Of a stretch of 64,000 nt of DNA, positions 1 through 10,289 are shown one piece after another. The DNA is taken from the NCBI GenBank assembly GCA_021401465.1, contig JADDMT010000031.1, forward strand, positions 186,001 through 250,000, written 5' to 3'. The stretch's first letter is position 1. The number at the start of each line of letters is the position of its first letter. The DNA is from Teratosphaeria epicoccoides. Lineage: Eukaryota; Ascomycota; Dothideomycetes; Mycosphaerellales; Teratosphaeriaceae. Both the position numbers and the translations under genes were made by a program. The notes under the pieces are model-generated. The model did no database searches. It saw only the letters and a program-made list of their open reading frames with translations, and had not been told where the DNA came from.

Positions 1-1564
1 TTTGCAGGCCAATCTTCGGCGGCGCCGTCCCCTGGGCCGCTCCGTTCGACCCTGCTTGCACTCCAGCGGCCGCAATCTGTGCCAAGCCGCTGTTAGACGC
101 AGACTTGTTCAACTTGGGCAGACTCGTCGCCGAGCTGTTCCTACTCAGCCTCCCACTCCTTTGCGAATTGACGTTGGTCTGGCTGCTACTCCTGCTCATC
201 GGCGCTCTCCATTTCCGTCTCCTGGAATCGTTGTCGGTGACTGCGTCTGGGTCGGGAAGCTTGTACAGCCCAGTCTCCGGATCAGCCTCAGGTGCCAACG
301 ACCTGACCTTTTCGACCGGGAAGAGTGCGGTGCCCACGAAGTCGTTTCCAGAGAATTTGTCCTTATCAACGACTGCGAACGACAGGGAGTAATTGAGCTC
401 ATGCTTTTGTACTTGAAAGACCAGCTTCTCGTCGTAGACTGGGTTGAGATTGTGACTGACGGTGCGGGTGCGGTAGGTCTTCTTACCTAGGGAAGTGACG
501 ACGAAGGGATCCATGTCGAAGGATGTCCGGGTCAAGTTCTTCTCGGGAGGCAGGTCGGTGATGCGGTTGATCTCCAGGAACAAGACGCCTGCCACATCCG
601 ACAGTCCACTGAACTCATACGTCTTCAACTTGCTCTTCCGTTTCAGCTTCCTCAGCCTCTGCCGCCGTCGCCGCTTCTGCTTGTCATCAAGCCCGCCTCC
701 CGGGGTCCTGCTCCCTTCGGCCTCCTCGTCCGGTGGTGTGTCATCATCGCCCTCCTCCTCGCTCACGTCGTCCAGATCCCTGCTGGTGATGTGCCGCAAC
801 AAATCGTCCTCGTCTTCATCATCGTCGTCCTGGCCCACCTCGGCCACCACGCCGTGAAACTTCTGCAGGACCTGCTGCGGCGTGGCGGCCGGGTTGAGCG
901 GGTCAAAGAGCTGAAACCTCAGCAGCACCTCGCCGCTCACATTCGCGTCCTTTTTCTGCTTCCTCCTGCCGCTGCGCCGGCCCTCCAGCGGGAACCACTT
1001 CGGCTCCGGCGTTGTGCTTCCACTGGCAAATGCCTCCTCGAGCATGACATCGAACTCGCCCATGTAGTCTTTCTTGAACCTGTCTTTGTCCCAGCACACG
1101 GCCTCCAGCAACGCACTGTCCGTGTCGGTCACGGGAAACTCGAACGTCTGTCCCCATTCGGGATTCAGGGTCTTGCTCACCACACTCGTCGCCTCTTTGG
1201 CATCTCCCAGCGTGATGACGAGATACGGGTCCGACGTGCCGCTCTTGTCTTTGGCGGCCAGGTTCCGACCCTTGAGCACCGACACGCGCAGGACCAATCC
1301 CATGCCTCGGTGGTCTCCTCTGCCATCGCCCGGCGAGCCGGGGCCTGCAGCTTTGTGATGATGCATGCCGTTGCTGCCAACGCCCGGCGTCCTGGCCGGG
1401 CTGGTGCTCCTGCTGCAAGTGAGCGAGCCGGCCAGTGGCTTGCTGCTGCCGGCCTGGGAAGGCGAGGGCGGGGCGGACGTGTCGGCGGGGTGGCTGCCTT
1501 TGGTGTTCTGCGAGCTCTTGATGCGGTGCAGCGAGAGGTGCTGGGCCATGTGAGGGCGGGGCAT
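1..1564 (-). CDS. PSD2: Phosphatidylserine decarboxylase proenzyme 2, C2-domain N-terminal part (partial)
   Basis: The minus-strand frame is open from an ATG at 1564 to the left edge, about 521 codons without an intron. After a Ser/Pro-rich leader of about 88 residues comes a first C2 domain, beginning GLVLRVSVLKGRNLAAKDKS and including SDPYLV and TLNPEWGQ. An acidic and then Lys/Arg-rich linker follows. A second C2 domain includes DMDPFVVTSLGKKTYRTRT and NLNPVYDE. Two N-terminal C2 domains of this type are characteristic of fungal Psd2, which decarboxylates phosphatidylserine to phosphatidylethanolamine on Golgi/endosomal membranes; the C2 domains mediate Ca2+/lipid or protein tethering. The EF-hand and the catalytic domain with its self-cleavage motif must lie beyond the left edge, so the enzyme call rests on the C2 architecture. 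An in-frame ATG at 1549 is an alternative start. A multi-C2 tethering protein is the other possibility. Confidence 0.8.
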   Translation of the reverse strand, partial: MPRPHMAQHLSLHRIKSSQNTKGSHPADTSAPPSPSQAGSSKPLAGSLTCSRSTSPARTPGVGSNGMHHHKAAGPGSPGDGRGDHRGMGLVLRVSVLKGRNLAAKDKSGTSDPYLVITLGDAKEATSVVSKTLNPEWGQTFEFPVTDTDSALLEAVCWDKDRFKKDYMGEFDVMLEEAFASGSTTPEPKWFPLEGRRSGRRKQKKDANVSGEVLLRFQLFDPLNPAATPQQVLQKFHGVVAEVGQDDDDEDEDDLLRHITSRDLDDVSEEEGDDDTPPDEEAEGSRTPGGGLDDKQKRRRRQRLRKLKRKSKLKTYEFSGLSDVAGVLFLEINRITDLPPEKNLTRTSFDMDPFVVTSLGKKTYRTRTVSHNLNPVYDEKLVFQVQKHELNYSLSFAVVDKDKFSGNDFVGTALFPVEKVRSLAPEADPETGLYKLPDPDAVTDNDSRRRKWRAPMSRSSSQTNVNSQRSGRLSRNSSATSLPKLNKSASNSGLAQIAAAGVQAGSNGAAQGTAPPKIGLQ

Positions 1565-3828
1565 GGTCCCAATGGTCGACGAGGAATGCCGCCGCGGCGT
1601 GGATTCGGGGGAAGGCTTGGCTGATGATACAGTCGATAGGTGAGGTGCGTAGGAAAGGAAGAGATGAAGTAGCACACAAAACAGTCAGGCAAAAGGGAAG
1701 TGCATGTAGTCGCACTCGCGCGGGTCGATGTACGCCGCGCAGTCCTCAATGCATGTACATAGTAGCTCAGGCTGCTCAGCTCAATCGTGGTTGCGTGTTT
1801 GCGGGGTGCTCTTGCCCTTGCTCTTGCCCTTGCTCTTGCTCTTGCTCTTGCCCCTGCTCTTGCTCTTGCTCTTGCTCTTGCCCTTGCCCTTGCCCTTCCA
1901 CCCTTGTCCTCCAGCTTGGTCCTCGCGGCACTTGCCTGTGATATCTGAAGAAGAACATCAATCATGCAAGTCCCCTCGGCTGAGCAGTTTATAGTGCAGA
2001 GTTGACAGGTGACGGTTGAGCCCGAGGGCCGAGACGCCTCAGCTGCATTTGACCCTGACATTCACTGTTTCAGCCGTGGGGTGGATTTGATGCAGAGCCC
2101 CCCGCCCACTTCTTCTCTTCCCCTGCCATTGGTCCTTGCACCCAACGCCTGCCAACGCAACACCTGCCTGCCAGTCGCAATAATGTCCATCAGAAGATGT
2201 ACGTCCCCGTGTCCACGCGACGTTCTGAACACAGGAAGTGCATGTCGGTAAATTGATCGCAACCTCCCGATCCGAATCAAGCTCGTCTACTAGTTGGTGT
2301 AGAAGCGCCACAATACAGCCACAGTGTCTGCCTGCCCAGTTGCATATGGAAGCAACGACCCGTATCAACCTCAAAGAAGTCTAGTGTCTTTGGAATACAT
2401 GTGAATGCAAGTTGACGTTTGGCCTTCCTGTGTCTCATTAGGGTAGTATGTGCAAGGGGCGGCGGTATAGGGGTGTGCAATACTACCGAGGTATGTGTGT
2501 AGAACAGCGTGAATACAAGTAGGCAAGTCGGGAGAATGCCAGTATCGATTCTGCCATTAGAAGGAGGAAAACAGGAATCACCAATCAAGAATCGTGAACA
2601 TCACCCATCCACATTCACCGTCAATCAGCTGCGGTCATCATCCTGTCAACACTGAGTCGTCAGCTAGCTACAGTCAAGTAGCATCGCCGGGCCATCAACT
2701 GTCAAGCTCAGCCGGCAACATCAATTCTCGACCATCAAACCTCAACCGTCACCCGTCATCCACCTTCCACTTACTTACTTCCACCTATCAACTCCTACAG
2801 ACGTCTTCTCGGCCGAAGGCACGAAGCTGGCTGGCTCCACGACCTGTATACCAGGAGAGATTGTGTTGACGTTCCGACTCACTCGTCCTGCCTGAATAAA
2901 GAAATGAAAGACACTACCCTGAGTACCTTCAAAGCCTGTTTACAGAGCTGTGAGCTGTTGTATCCGCATTGCAGCAGGATTCTTGAGGAGTTCCTCTGTC
3001 GGTCGCTGCGTCTGACATCCATCTCAGTCTGTGGCCGGAACGGTCATGCTGACCAGCGCGGGGCGGAGAGCCGGGGTTCATGTATTATCGATGCAACGTC
3101 CATGGTTCTGGTTGATGTCGCGAGAGTTGACGGGGTGCTTCACCCGACAGACTGTCATGGAGCACGCATTCTTCCTTTCTACTGCTTGGGCACGGTAAGA
3201 TTCCGATCTCAGTTCCTTTTGCCGGCATGCTCCCTGGCAGAATGCGCTGCAGAGAGGACCTGGCTAGTCAGAACGCAGGGCTGCTCAGGGAACATGTTCG
3301 CAGCTGTTCGCTTGCTAGTCAGATGGTTGTTTCATGCTCCCGATACCTATGACGGACGTATGCGAACAAAGCATGAGGCTCAAGCTGCATGTGAAATTGC
3401 CCGGGGCTATGTAGTTGTATGCAAGGTATGACGTGGGGCATGACGGAGGCGGCTTCGAGACTGGCCGAATGGACGGGATTGCCAAGCGTAGCAGGACCAT
3501 GCGTGACCATGTTCCCCAGACAGCCCAAGGGCCTCGCCGAGCACTATCGCTCCGTCTGGTGGCCACGAGGCAGTACGTGTGTTCGGGCCACAGCTGAAAT
3601 CCGCCGAGTGGTATATCTTCATACAGCAGAGCGGGGGAACGGGGAGAGGACTCAGCGGGATGGCATAGGCATAAATTATAGATCCGTCATCCGACCGCCG
3701 ACGTGGGCTAGCGGGACATGCACATGCACATGTAGTCGCTGACAGGCACACATACTCTCATCACATACAATACGACCATCTGCGCATTGCCTACGACGGG
3801 CGCATAGACAGCGAATCCACGGTCAAAG
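1565..3828. other. Intergenic region between PSD2 and RVS167
   Basis: This 2.3 kb stretch separates two divergently oriented genes and must hold both promoters. Apart from the hexanucleotide repeat at 1806-1897 no structured element stands out. The open frame at 2904-3431 has no recognisable domain and unremarkable composition, so it is not called. Confidence 0.5.
1806..1897. repeat. Hexanucleotide microsatellite (CTTGCY)n
   Basis: About 15 tandem copies of a 6-bp unit alternate between CTTGCT and CTTGCC, with one CCTGCT variant. It lies about 240 bp upstream of the PSD2 start codon, in the promoter or 5' UTR. On the minus strand it reads as GGCAAG/AGCAAG. Confidence 0.9.
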
Positions 3829-5265
3829 ATGAGTTGGAAAGGCTTCACCAAAGGCGCCACGAGGGTGCGTGACAAACACCATGCATCGCCAGACATGGCG
3901 CATACTGATACAGTGAGACGCGCATATGTAGGCGCCCCAGATGTTCAAGCAAAAGTTCAACATGGGCGACATCACCAAAGACGCCATCTACGTCGACGCC
4001 GAACGCCGCTTCACCGAGCTCGAGAAAGAGACCAAGAAGCTGCACGATGAATCGAAGAAGTACTTCGACGCCATCAACGGCATGCTCGACCACCAGATCG
4101 AGTTCTCCAAGGCCTGCGCCGAGATCTACAAGCCCATTTCCGGCCGGGCGAGTGACCCGGACAGCTACGTGGTCGACGGCAATCCGGAGGGTATCCGGGC
4201 ATGCGAGGAGTACGAGAATATCGTGAACGAGCTCAAGGCGAGCTTGCAGCCCGAGCTGGAGATGATCGAGTCGCGGGTCGTCAAGCCTGCAGACGAATTG
4301 ATGGAGATCGTCAAGGTCGTGCGCAAGACGACCACGAAGCGAGATCACAAGCAATTGGACTACGACCGACACAAGAACAACCTGAAGAAGTTGCAGGAGA
4401 AGAAAGATAAGAGTCTGAAGGACGAGAAGGCGCTCTACAAGGCGGAGAATGACGTCGAGATGGCCACCCAGGAGTATGAGTACTTCAACAACCTTATCAA
4501 GGAGGAACTGCCACAACTCTTCCGGCTGGAGAAGGAATTTATCCTGCCACTCTTCCAAAGCTTCTACTATATGCAACTCAACGTCTTCTACACGCTCCAC
4601 GAGAAGATGCAAAGTATAGACATCGGCTACTTCAACCTCACTCTTGGCATTCAAGAGGCGTTCGACGAGAAGCGCGGCGACATCCAACAGCAAGTAGAAG
4701 CGCTGCCGATCACAAAATTCAAGACCACCGGCGGCCCCAGAAAGCCGCCACAACTGAGATACGGCAACCGCCTAGCCATCGAAAATGGCAAAGCCGGCTC
4801 CTCATCCTCCACCAGCCCCAGCAGAAGACTCACCCACGACTCCTATGACTCTCCGCCACCCGCCTACGGCGAATCCTCACAACTCGCAATCACGTCCCGC
4901 GGTTCCGATATCGGACGCTCCGCAAGCACTGGATCAAATTGGAAATCGGCGGCGAAATCAAAAGCGGCCCCTCCGCCACCGAAACCCAAGCCGAGTGGGC
5001 TGAAGGGCCACGCGAATGCCGAGACGGTCACGGCTTTATATGACTATGATGCGCAGGCCGATGGAGACTTGACGTTCAAGGCGAATGATGTGATCACGGT
5101 GATTGAGAGGAGCGATAACCCGAATGAGTGGTGGCAGGGTGAGCTTAATGGGCGGAAGGGCCAGTTTCCTGGTAAGTATCGTCAAGTCGCTTCCGCGAAG
5201 TGCGATGGCTTTGCTGACTGACTTGTGGTTGCACAGGCAATTACGTACAGCTGAACCAGCCTTAG
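3829..5265 (+). CDS. RVS167: BAR/SH3 amphiphysin-like endocytic protein Rvs167
   Basis: Three exons: 3829-3864, 3932-5171 and 5237-5265, coding for 434 aa. The 36-nt first exon gives MSWKGFTKGATR, the signature start of Rvs167/Hob1, and joins to APQMFKQKFN. Residues about 10-250 form a BAR domain with long charged helices (FTELEKETKKLHDESKKYFD and EIYKPISGR). A Ser/Pro-rich linker follows (about 265-370). The SH3 domain at about 377-434 carries ALYDYDAQADGDLTF and NEWWQGELNGRKGQFPGNYV, with its last residues in exon 3. Intron borders are GTGCGT...TAG and GTAAGT...CAG. Rvs167 forms a BAR heterodimer that constricts membrane at endocytic sites with actin, and its SH3 binds proline-rich actin regulators. 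Length and domain order match the family. Confidence 0.95.
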
Positions 5266-6401
5266 TATGGCGGTCGGCGGCAGTTCGCGGAGTCGAGGAC
5301 TAGGAGTCTGTAAATTTGTGTATTAGCTGTGGGCGTTGTTTTGTGGTGGTTTGGCGCTACTGACATCCTCCACGACGGCTGTGTGCATATGACGGGATGG
5401 AATTTGAATATACAGATGTGTGGTTGGTGCAGTGCAATCTGCGGTGACATGATGGCTGAACAATATATTCGACGTTCACTGCGACGTTCACTAAAGCCCG
5501 CAGTGGCACCGGACCGCACCACCCAAATCATCATTGATAAGCAGTGTTTGTTTCTGCACTGGCGTTTACCTGCCTCCCATCGGCAACCTCGGTGCTGCCC
5601 CTAGACTAGCAAACAACTGTATTTCGATCTCTGTTCTTTCCCCCAGACAAGTCAGCAGGCCAGAATGTCTGTCTCGCACCTCGGTGAACATCTTGTTTGC
5701 CAAAGTGTGCTTACAAAGCTTACGAAGGCTGATTGATCTTTCGTCGGCAGGACGAGTCAATCTTTCTAGATTTATAGATATATCCAGAATCACGATACAT
5801 ATACATTACATCTATACGCGGTACACCATGTGACCGTGACGAAGACCAGGAGACCAGCGATGATCCGGGCGAAGGCGTATTCCAGGATCCAGAGGCCGGT
5901 CATGCTGGAGATCGAAGGTATGGGCCAGGTCCCTCTCCTGCAGAGTCTTGAGAGTGAGAGGGAGCAGCTGGTGGGCGGCATATCGCACGTGGTCCGCAAA
6001 CAAGCTATGGGAGTCGAGAAGCGAGGGCCGCGTGTCCGCGAGGCTTCTGATCCAACAAGGCCTTGTCACGACTCTGACGAGTCATGTGGACGTGAAGGGA
6101 CACCGACTTCACCTCTCGAGCTTTGCGTTGGGAAAGTAAATGGGGGAATTGCTGTCACGGAGTGTTTCCATGGAACTTGTAGGATGGGTTGGTATAAGGC
6201 AACGTGCACTCGCGTCAGGAGCGAACCTTTGTGCCTCTTGACCAGAGCAGAAACTTGCAGGACGTGCGAGAGGTAGAAGTTGGCTCAATCAGATAAGATC
6301 CGGCAAGTAAGTGCTCGCCAAACAAGCATAGAGAACCCTCTCAGAGCCAGCAGATTCGCCGTTTCCGAGCACAACAAAGAGGCGAGGCCGCCGGAGGCCA
6401 T
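5266..6401. other. Intergenic region
   Basis: No convincing gene. A minus-strand stretch at 5790-6069 has coding-like text in two frames, including a hydrophobic run FARIIAGLLVFVTVTW. No splice model or known family joins them, so it stays uncalled. Confidence 0.4.
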
Positions 6402-7091
6402 ATGCGTCTACCAGCGCTGCCACAGGAATTGCGGGAAATGCTCTACGACCAGCTCCAGCCAGATCTCATTACCATCCATGTCCGTGGTCAGGACTGGGCG
6501 ATGCCTCACGCAGCACGAAGTGTGTGTCAGCAACTTCATTCCGAGCTCGAGGAAAAGACCGCGAAGATCTGGCTCCGCGACGCCACCACCATCAAGGCGA
6601 CTGTAACAGACTTCGATTGCAGGGGTTTGATCAGCTTGCTGGAGGGGGAGCTCGCAAGTCCCAGCGTCGCCCGCAGGACTGTGATCCGCACCGTTGACAC
6701 CACCGAGCTGGCGGACCAACACGAGCACAATGTTGACGAGTGGTTCGCGTTCCTGGCTAAGGATCCGGACATGAGGGTGTCGGAGCGCCAGTGTAAGCTC
6801 AAGGGATTCGTTTTGGCTTCAAAGGCGCAGCAAGATCTGCTGGACAAGGCCTTGGACCGGGCATACGACAAAAACAGCCAGGATTCGGTAATATACGACT
6901 TCTCCGCGATGATTTCGGCGTCGATCAGGGTTATTGAGGTGGTCAGCGGCGAGGAAGCTGTCCAGACAGGATTCGTAGGCGGCAGATGTCAATGGAGAGT
7001 CCTGGGCATAGACGGTGCTTTAGACGGAGGCAGTCTTGAATCGAGTGATGGCAGGCGACATGACGCATGGACACGTCTATCTCAAAACTGA
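6402..7091 (+). CDS. Hypothetical F-box-like protein
   Basis: Intronless frame of 229 aa from an ATG at 6402. It opens with LPALPQELREMLYDQL, which resembles the F-box-like LPxELRxxIY helix of many small fungal hypothetical proteins. The rest is mixed alpha/beta with no recognisable catalytic motif, signal peptide or membrane segment. The stop lies 110 bp from the convergent FAD monooxygenase. If the F-box resemblance is real it could be a substrate receptor of an SCF ubiquitin ligase, but the match is short and no substrate domain is visible. Confidence 0.55.
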   Translation: MRLPALPQELREMLYDQLQPDLITIHVRGQDWAMPHAARSVCQQLHSELEEKTAKIWLRDATTIKATVTDFDCRGLISLLEGELASPSVARRTVIRTVDTTELADQHEHNVDEWFAFLAKDPDMRVSERQCKLKGFVLASKAQQDLLDKALDRAYDKNSQDSVIYDFSAMISASIRVIEVVSGEEAVQTGFVGGRCQWRVLGIDGALDGGSLESSDGRRHDAWTRLSQN

Positions 7092-7201
7092 CTACATAGA
7101 CTGCCACTTTTCCATCCATCTCATGCATCCATCCCTCCTGCCTCCATTCCAATAACACAACCTGTCCAACCCTCCCATCAACCACCCCCACAACCACCCA
7201 T

Positions 7202-8785
7202 CTAATCCCAGTTCCCCGGGCCCAAATCCACGGGGATGCCCTTCTGCATATTATCCATAATCTCATCGATCGTCCACGGCTCAAACCGGTACCCGGGCGG
7301 GAAATTCGGCGGCACCTCACTCTCATCAAACCGGACCCCCTTCCGCATCGCCTCGACATTCTTCGCATAATGCTCGTACGTGTACGGCTCCGGATCGTGC
7401 TGCCACACCCACTTCGGATGCTTCGGCTGCGCGCGCCTCGGATCGATCTTGACCTTCTCCCAATCCGTGTCCTGCAGCAACTCCGCATTGCTGAAGCCGA
7501 CTTTCTGCGCGCACGCATTCCTCGTGAACCGGAACCGGATGTGCGCGTCGACCGCTTCCGGGATCTTCTCCTTGCTGCCGGCGATGTGCAGGCAGGAGGC
7601 GATGGAGACGGCGTCTTCGATCGCTTGGGTGGCGCCGTTGCCGGACGCGGGCAGGAAGGAGTGCGCCGCGTCGCCGATCTGGATCACGCGGCGGTGGGGG
7701 GACTTCCAGCTGGGCTGGGGGTCGCGCCAGAGGAGCTCGAAGTTGACGATGATGTTGGAGGGCGTGCAGGCGATCAGGCGCTTCATCATCGGGTCCCAGC
7801 CGTGCGGGCCAACGCCGTCGTCCATGGTGTCGAGGACTTCTTTGGGCTCGATGGTATTGGACCAGTTTTCGGCGGAGGAGCCGGTTGCCTGTGCTTTTGT
7901 CAGTTTGGGGTGTCGGGTATGAATCTCAGGGCGCGGGGCGAACTCACGTTGTGGTTGATGATCCAGATCATGGCCTCAGGCCGTGTGAGCGTCATGGCGT
8001 AGGTGCCGGGACCCAAGTATGTCCGCACCATGGGCTCGGTGTTGTTCGGGCCAGTCATCTCGTAGTGCTTCTTGACGTCTGGATCCTTGTCGAGATTCTC
8101 GATCGGGAAGGCAGCACGCCACATCGCACGCCCCGAAGACCTCGCACGCACTTGTCCACCGACTAGCTTCTGGGACTTTGATCCCACGCCGTCGGCTGCA
8201 ATCACAATGTCTGCCTCGTACTTCTTGCCGTCCTGGGTGACCACACCACCCTTGCCGGTCGCCTCGTCCTCGAAGTAGTCAACTACACGCGAGTTGAACT
8301 CGATGTTCACGCCCAGTCTCTCGACCTGGTCCACGAACATCTTGTAGATCAAAGGCCGCAGCTGGAAAGTTCCTGGCGGGGTGTTGGGGTCCAGTCCAGC
8401 GGCCTTCAGACGCTCGGCGACCTTGAGAGGTTTGACGATGAGCTCGCCAGAGTGCTTGTATGTTTCCATCCAGGCATTGTGAAGACCAATGCGGTCGTAC
8501 TCTGCTTTCATCTCAGGCCAGTGCTTGAAGAAGCGTGTCGCTGGAAGCCCCATAAAGTACATGTCACCTGTTCTCATCAGCATAATGGAGCGGCTTGAGG
8601 CTGGCGTGAGACTTACCCAGCGTGTTGATGGTGGCATTGCGCTCGAGGACTCGCACATTGTGACCTTTCCGGATGCACTCGATTGCTGCCGTCAGACCTG
8701 CCAGACCTGTACCGACCACGAGTACATCGATGCCTGTAGGTGAGAATGAGCCGACTGGCTCCGATTCCAAGCCGTGAATCGCCAT
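7202..8785 (-). CDS. FAD-dependent monooxygenase (salicylate hydroxylase-like)
   Basis: Three exons on the minus strand: 8617-8785, 7948-8567 and 7202-7888, giving 491 aa. Intron borders are GTAAGT...CAG (49 nt) and GTGAGT...CAG (59 nt). The N-terminus holds the dinucleotide-binding fold VLVVGTGLAGLTAAIE, ending in an acidic-Arg strand (VLER). VIAADGVGSKSQKL is the DG motif. VIQIGDAAHSFLPASGNGAT followed by AIED is the second FAD-ribityl motif. This set defines class A flavoprotein aromatic hydroxylases such as salicylate 1-monooxygenase and kynurenine or 6-hydroxynicotinate hydroxylases. They use NADH or NADPH and O2 to hydroxylate an aromatic ring. There is no signal peptide, so it is probably cytosolic. 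The substrate cannot be read from sequence. The nearby P450 and NmrA-like genes hint at small-molecule metabolism but do not make a clear cluster. Confidence 0.88.
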
Positions 8786-10289
8786 CTTGCTTGTTCCTTC
8801 TTCCAGATGCTCTGAGCAGGAGAAGCTGTGTCGAGGAGTGACAGAGAGAACTTGCTACCTCATGCAATCTCAAACTCTGGGACAGTTCCACCTGCATATA
8901 GACAAACTCACGTCGTCGTCATCGGGTCAAGACTCAACACCAACGGATCGTCGGGACGTGAATGGCCGGCCAGGGCCCCGACGGCGTTGCTAACATCATG
9001 ATTATCGACAGGTTGCTGACGGTGTCAACGGCTTTCCACGTTGGGCGGGTGCTGTCGAAACATGGGATCAGTCAATAATGATTAATGGCCCTCGTTCCTG
9101 CAGGAAGCACAGATCGGAACTTCGTGGTGGGGCGAACGCTTCGAGGCATTCACAAACCACGGGACGGATCGATCATGGCCGATCTCATGCAAGCATTGAT
9201 GAGCGTATCCACGACGATGATGATGATGAGGCATCCACACCAAGGACACATCATGGTTGGCGACGGTTCGGCGTGGACGGTGTTGCAGTTGCAAGCATCA
9301 TAGACTTCCGGCTCCTACACACAAGCCGAGCTCAACCGGCGGGATCGATCTATCACTTGCATATGGATGTTAGGGCTGTCATGTTGCGTGCATACTCGCT
9401 GCGTGCATGGACGCCAATGATACCACCCGGTCTAGCGTCCCGAGCGTTGGATGAAATCGGCATCAACAAGCGCCGACAGCGACTATGGAGGTACAAAGGC
9501 ATATGGCGCTGAGTCTATGATGTGTAGACCTGACCAGATTTGCATTTGACTGCGTGCCCAGAAGACTGGCTCCCAATTATTGCCGCAACCTTCAGCGTCG
9601 TTCCGGTGTCTCAGCTGCAGATCCCCGTCTCCGTCCAACACACTACCTCTCCGTCTGCCGCATGCCGGCAGGTTCAAGATGCTTTGGGAATACGATCTTA
9701 ACGTAACAACCAGTCTGTAGCCAGATAAGCGAGCCGAATCATGGATGTCCATAAAGGCTCTTGGTTGGTCGGAGCCTGTTCGATGTCGCTGCACGGCAGG
9801 GAGACGCGCCGACGTGGCTATACGCATGGCATGATCATCGCATCGATTTATCCATGGGGACGCCCCTCGATATCATGTACGTCTGAGCCAGCCTCCGCTC
9901 GACCAAGTCCTCCATCCGACGAGGAAGACCTTGATACATCGAACAGCACATTCTCTTGGGACAGACCGTTGCTGGCACTCACTGGGTGACTACTACATTC
10001 CTATCTGGGAAACAGTTCGGTCGGCGGGAAGATTCAGAAGCACGCACGAGGCTTTCTTCATCTCACTGAGTTTCCAAAGTCCATCGACGCCTCCAGAAAA
10101 AGGACCGTCAACGGCCGTCGACCAAAGTCAACGTCGGTCGCGTTGACCTAGTGCTCATCTGTCAGAAGGCAACTTTCGGCTCTGACCATCTTGTCCTCTT
10201 CGACCTGCCCCTTCTCCTGCTGGATCTAGTTTCTACACCATCCTCTGGATCTCGACTTTGCATTCTTTCTCCCGTTGACCGTCGACACA
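8786..10289. other. Intergenic region between FAD monooxygenase and P450
   Basis: The two flanking genes are divergent, so this 1.5 kb holds both promoters. A frame at 9078-9512 lacks any domain and contains a simple GAT/Asp run; I do not call it. No RNA gene was recognised. Confidence 0.4.

Noticed and set aside
1624..1941. Cys/Ser/Pro- or Leu-repeat open frames over the hexanucleotide array
   Set aside because: They are translations of the CTTGCY microsatellite in different frames, not genes.
2904..3431. 175-codon open frame
   Set aside because: No domain, no family text, and no neighbour relation; long chance frames are common in this GC-rich sequence.
5790..6069. Coding-like minus-strand text with a hydrophobic run
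   Set aside because: The two attractive frames cannot be joined by a normal intron, and I recognise no family.
9078..9512. 144-codon open frame with an Asp run
   Set aside because: The Asp run comes from a simple GAT repeat; there is no domain or splice support.
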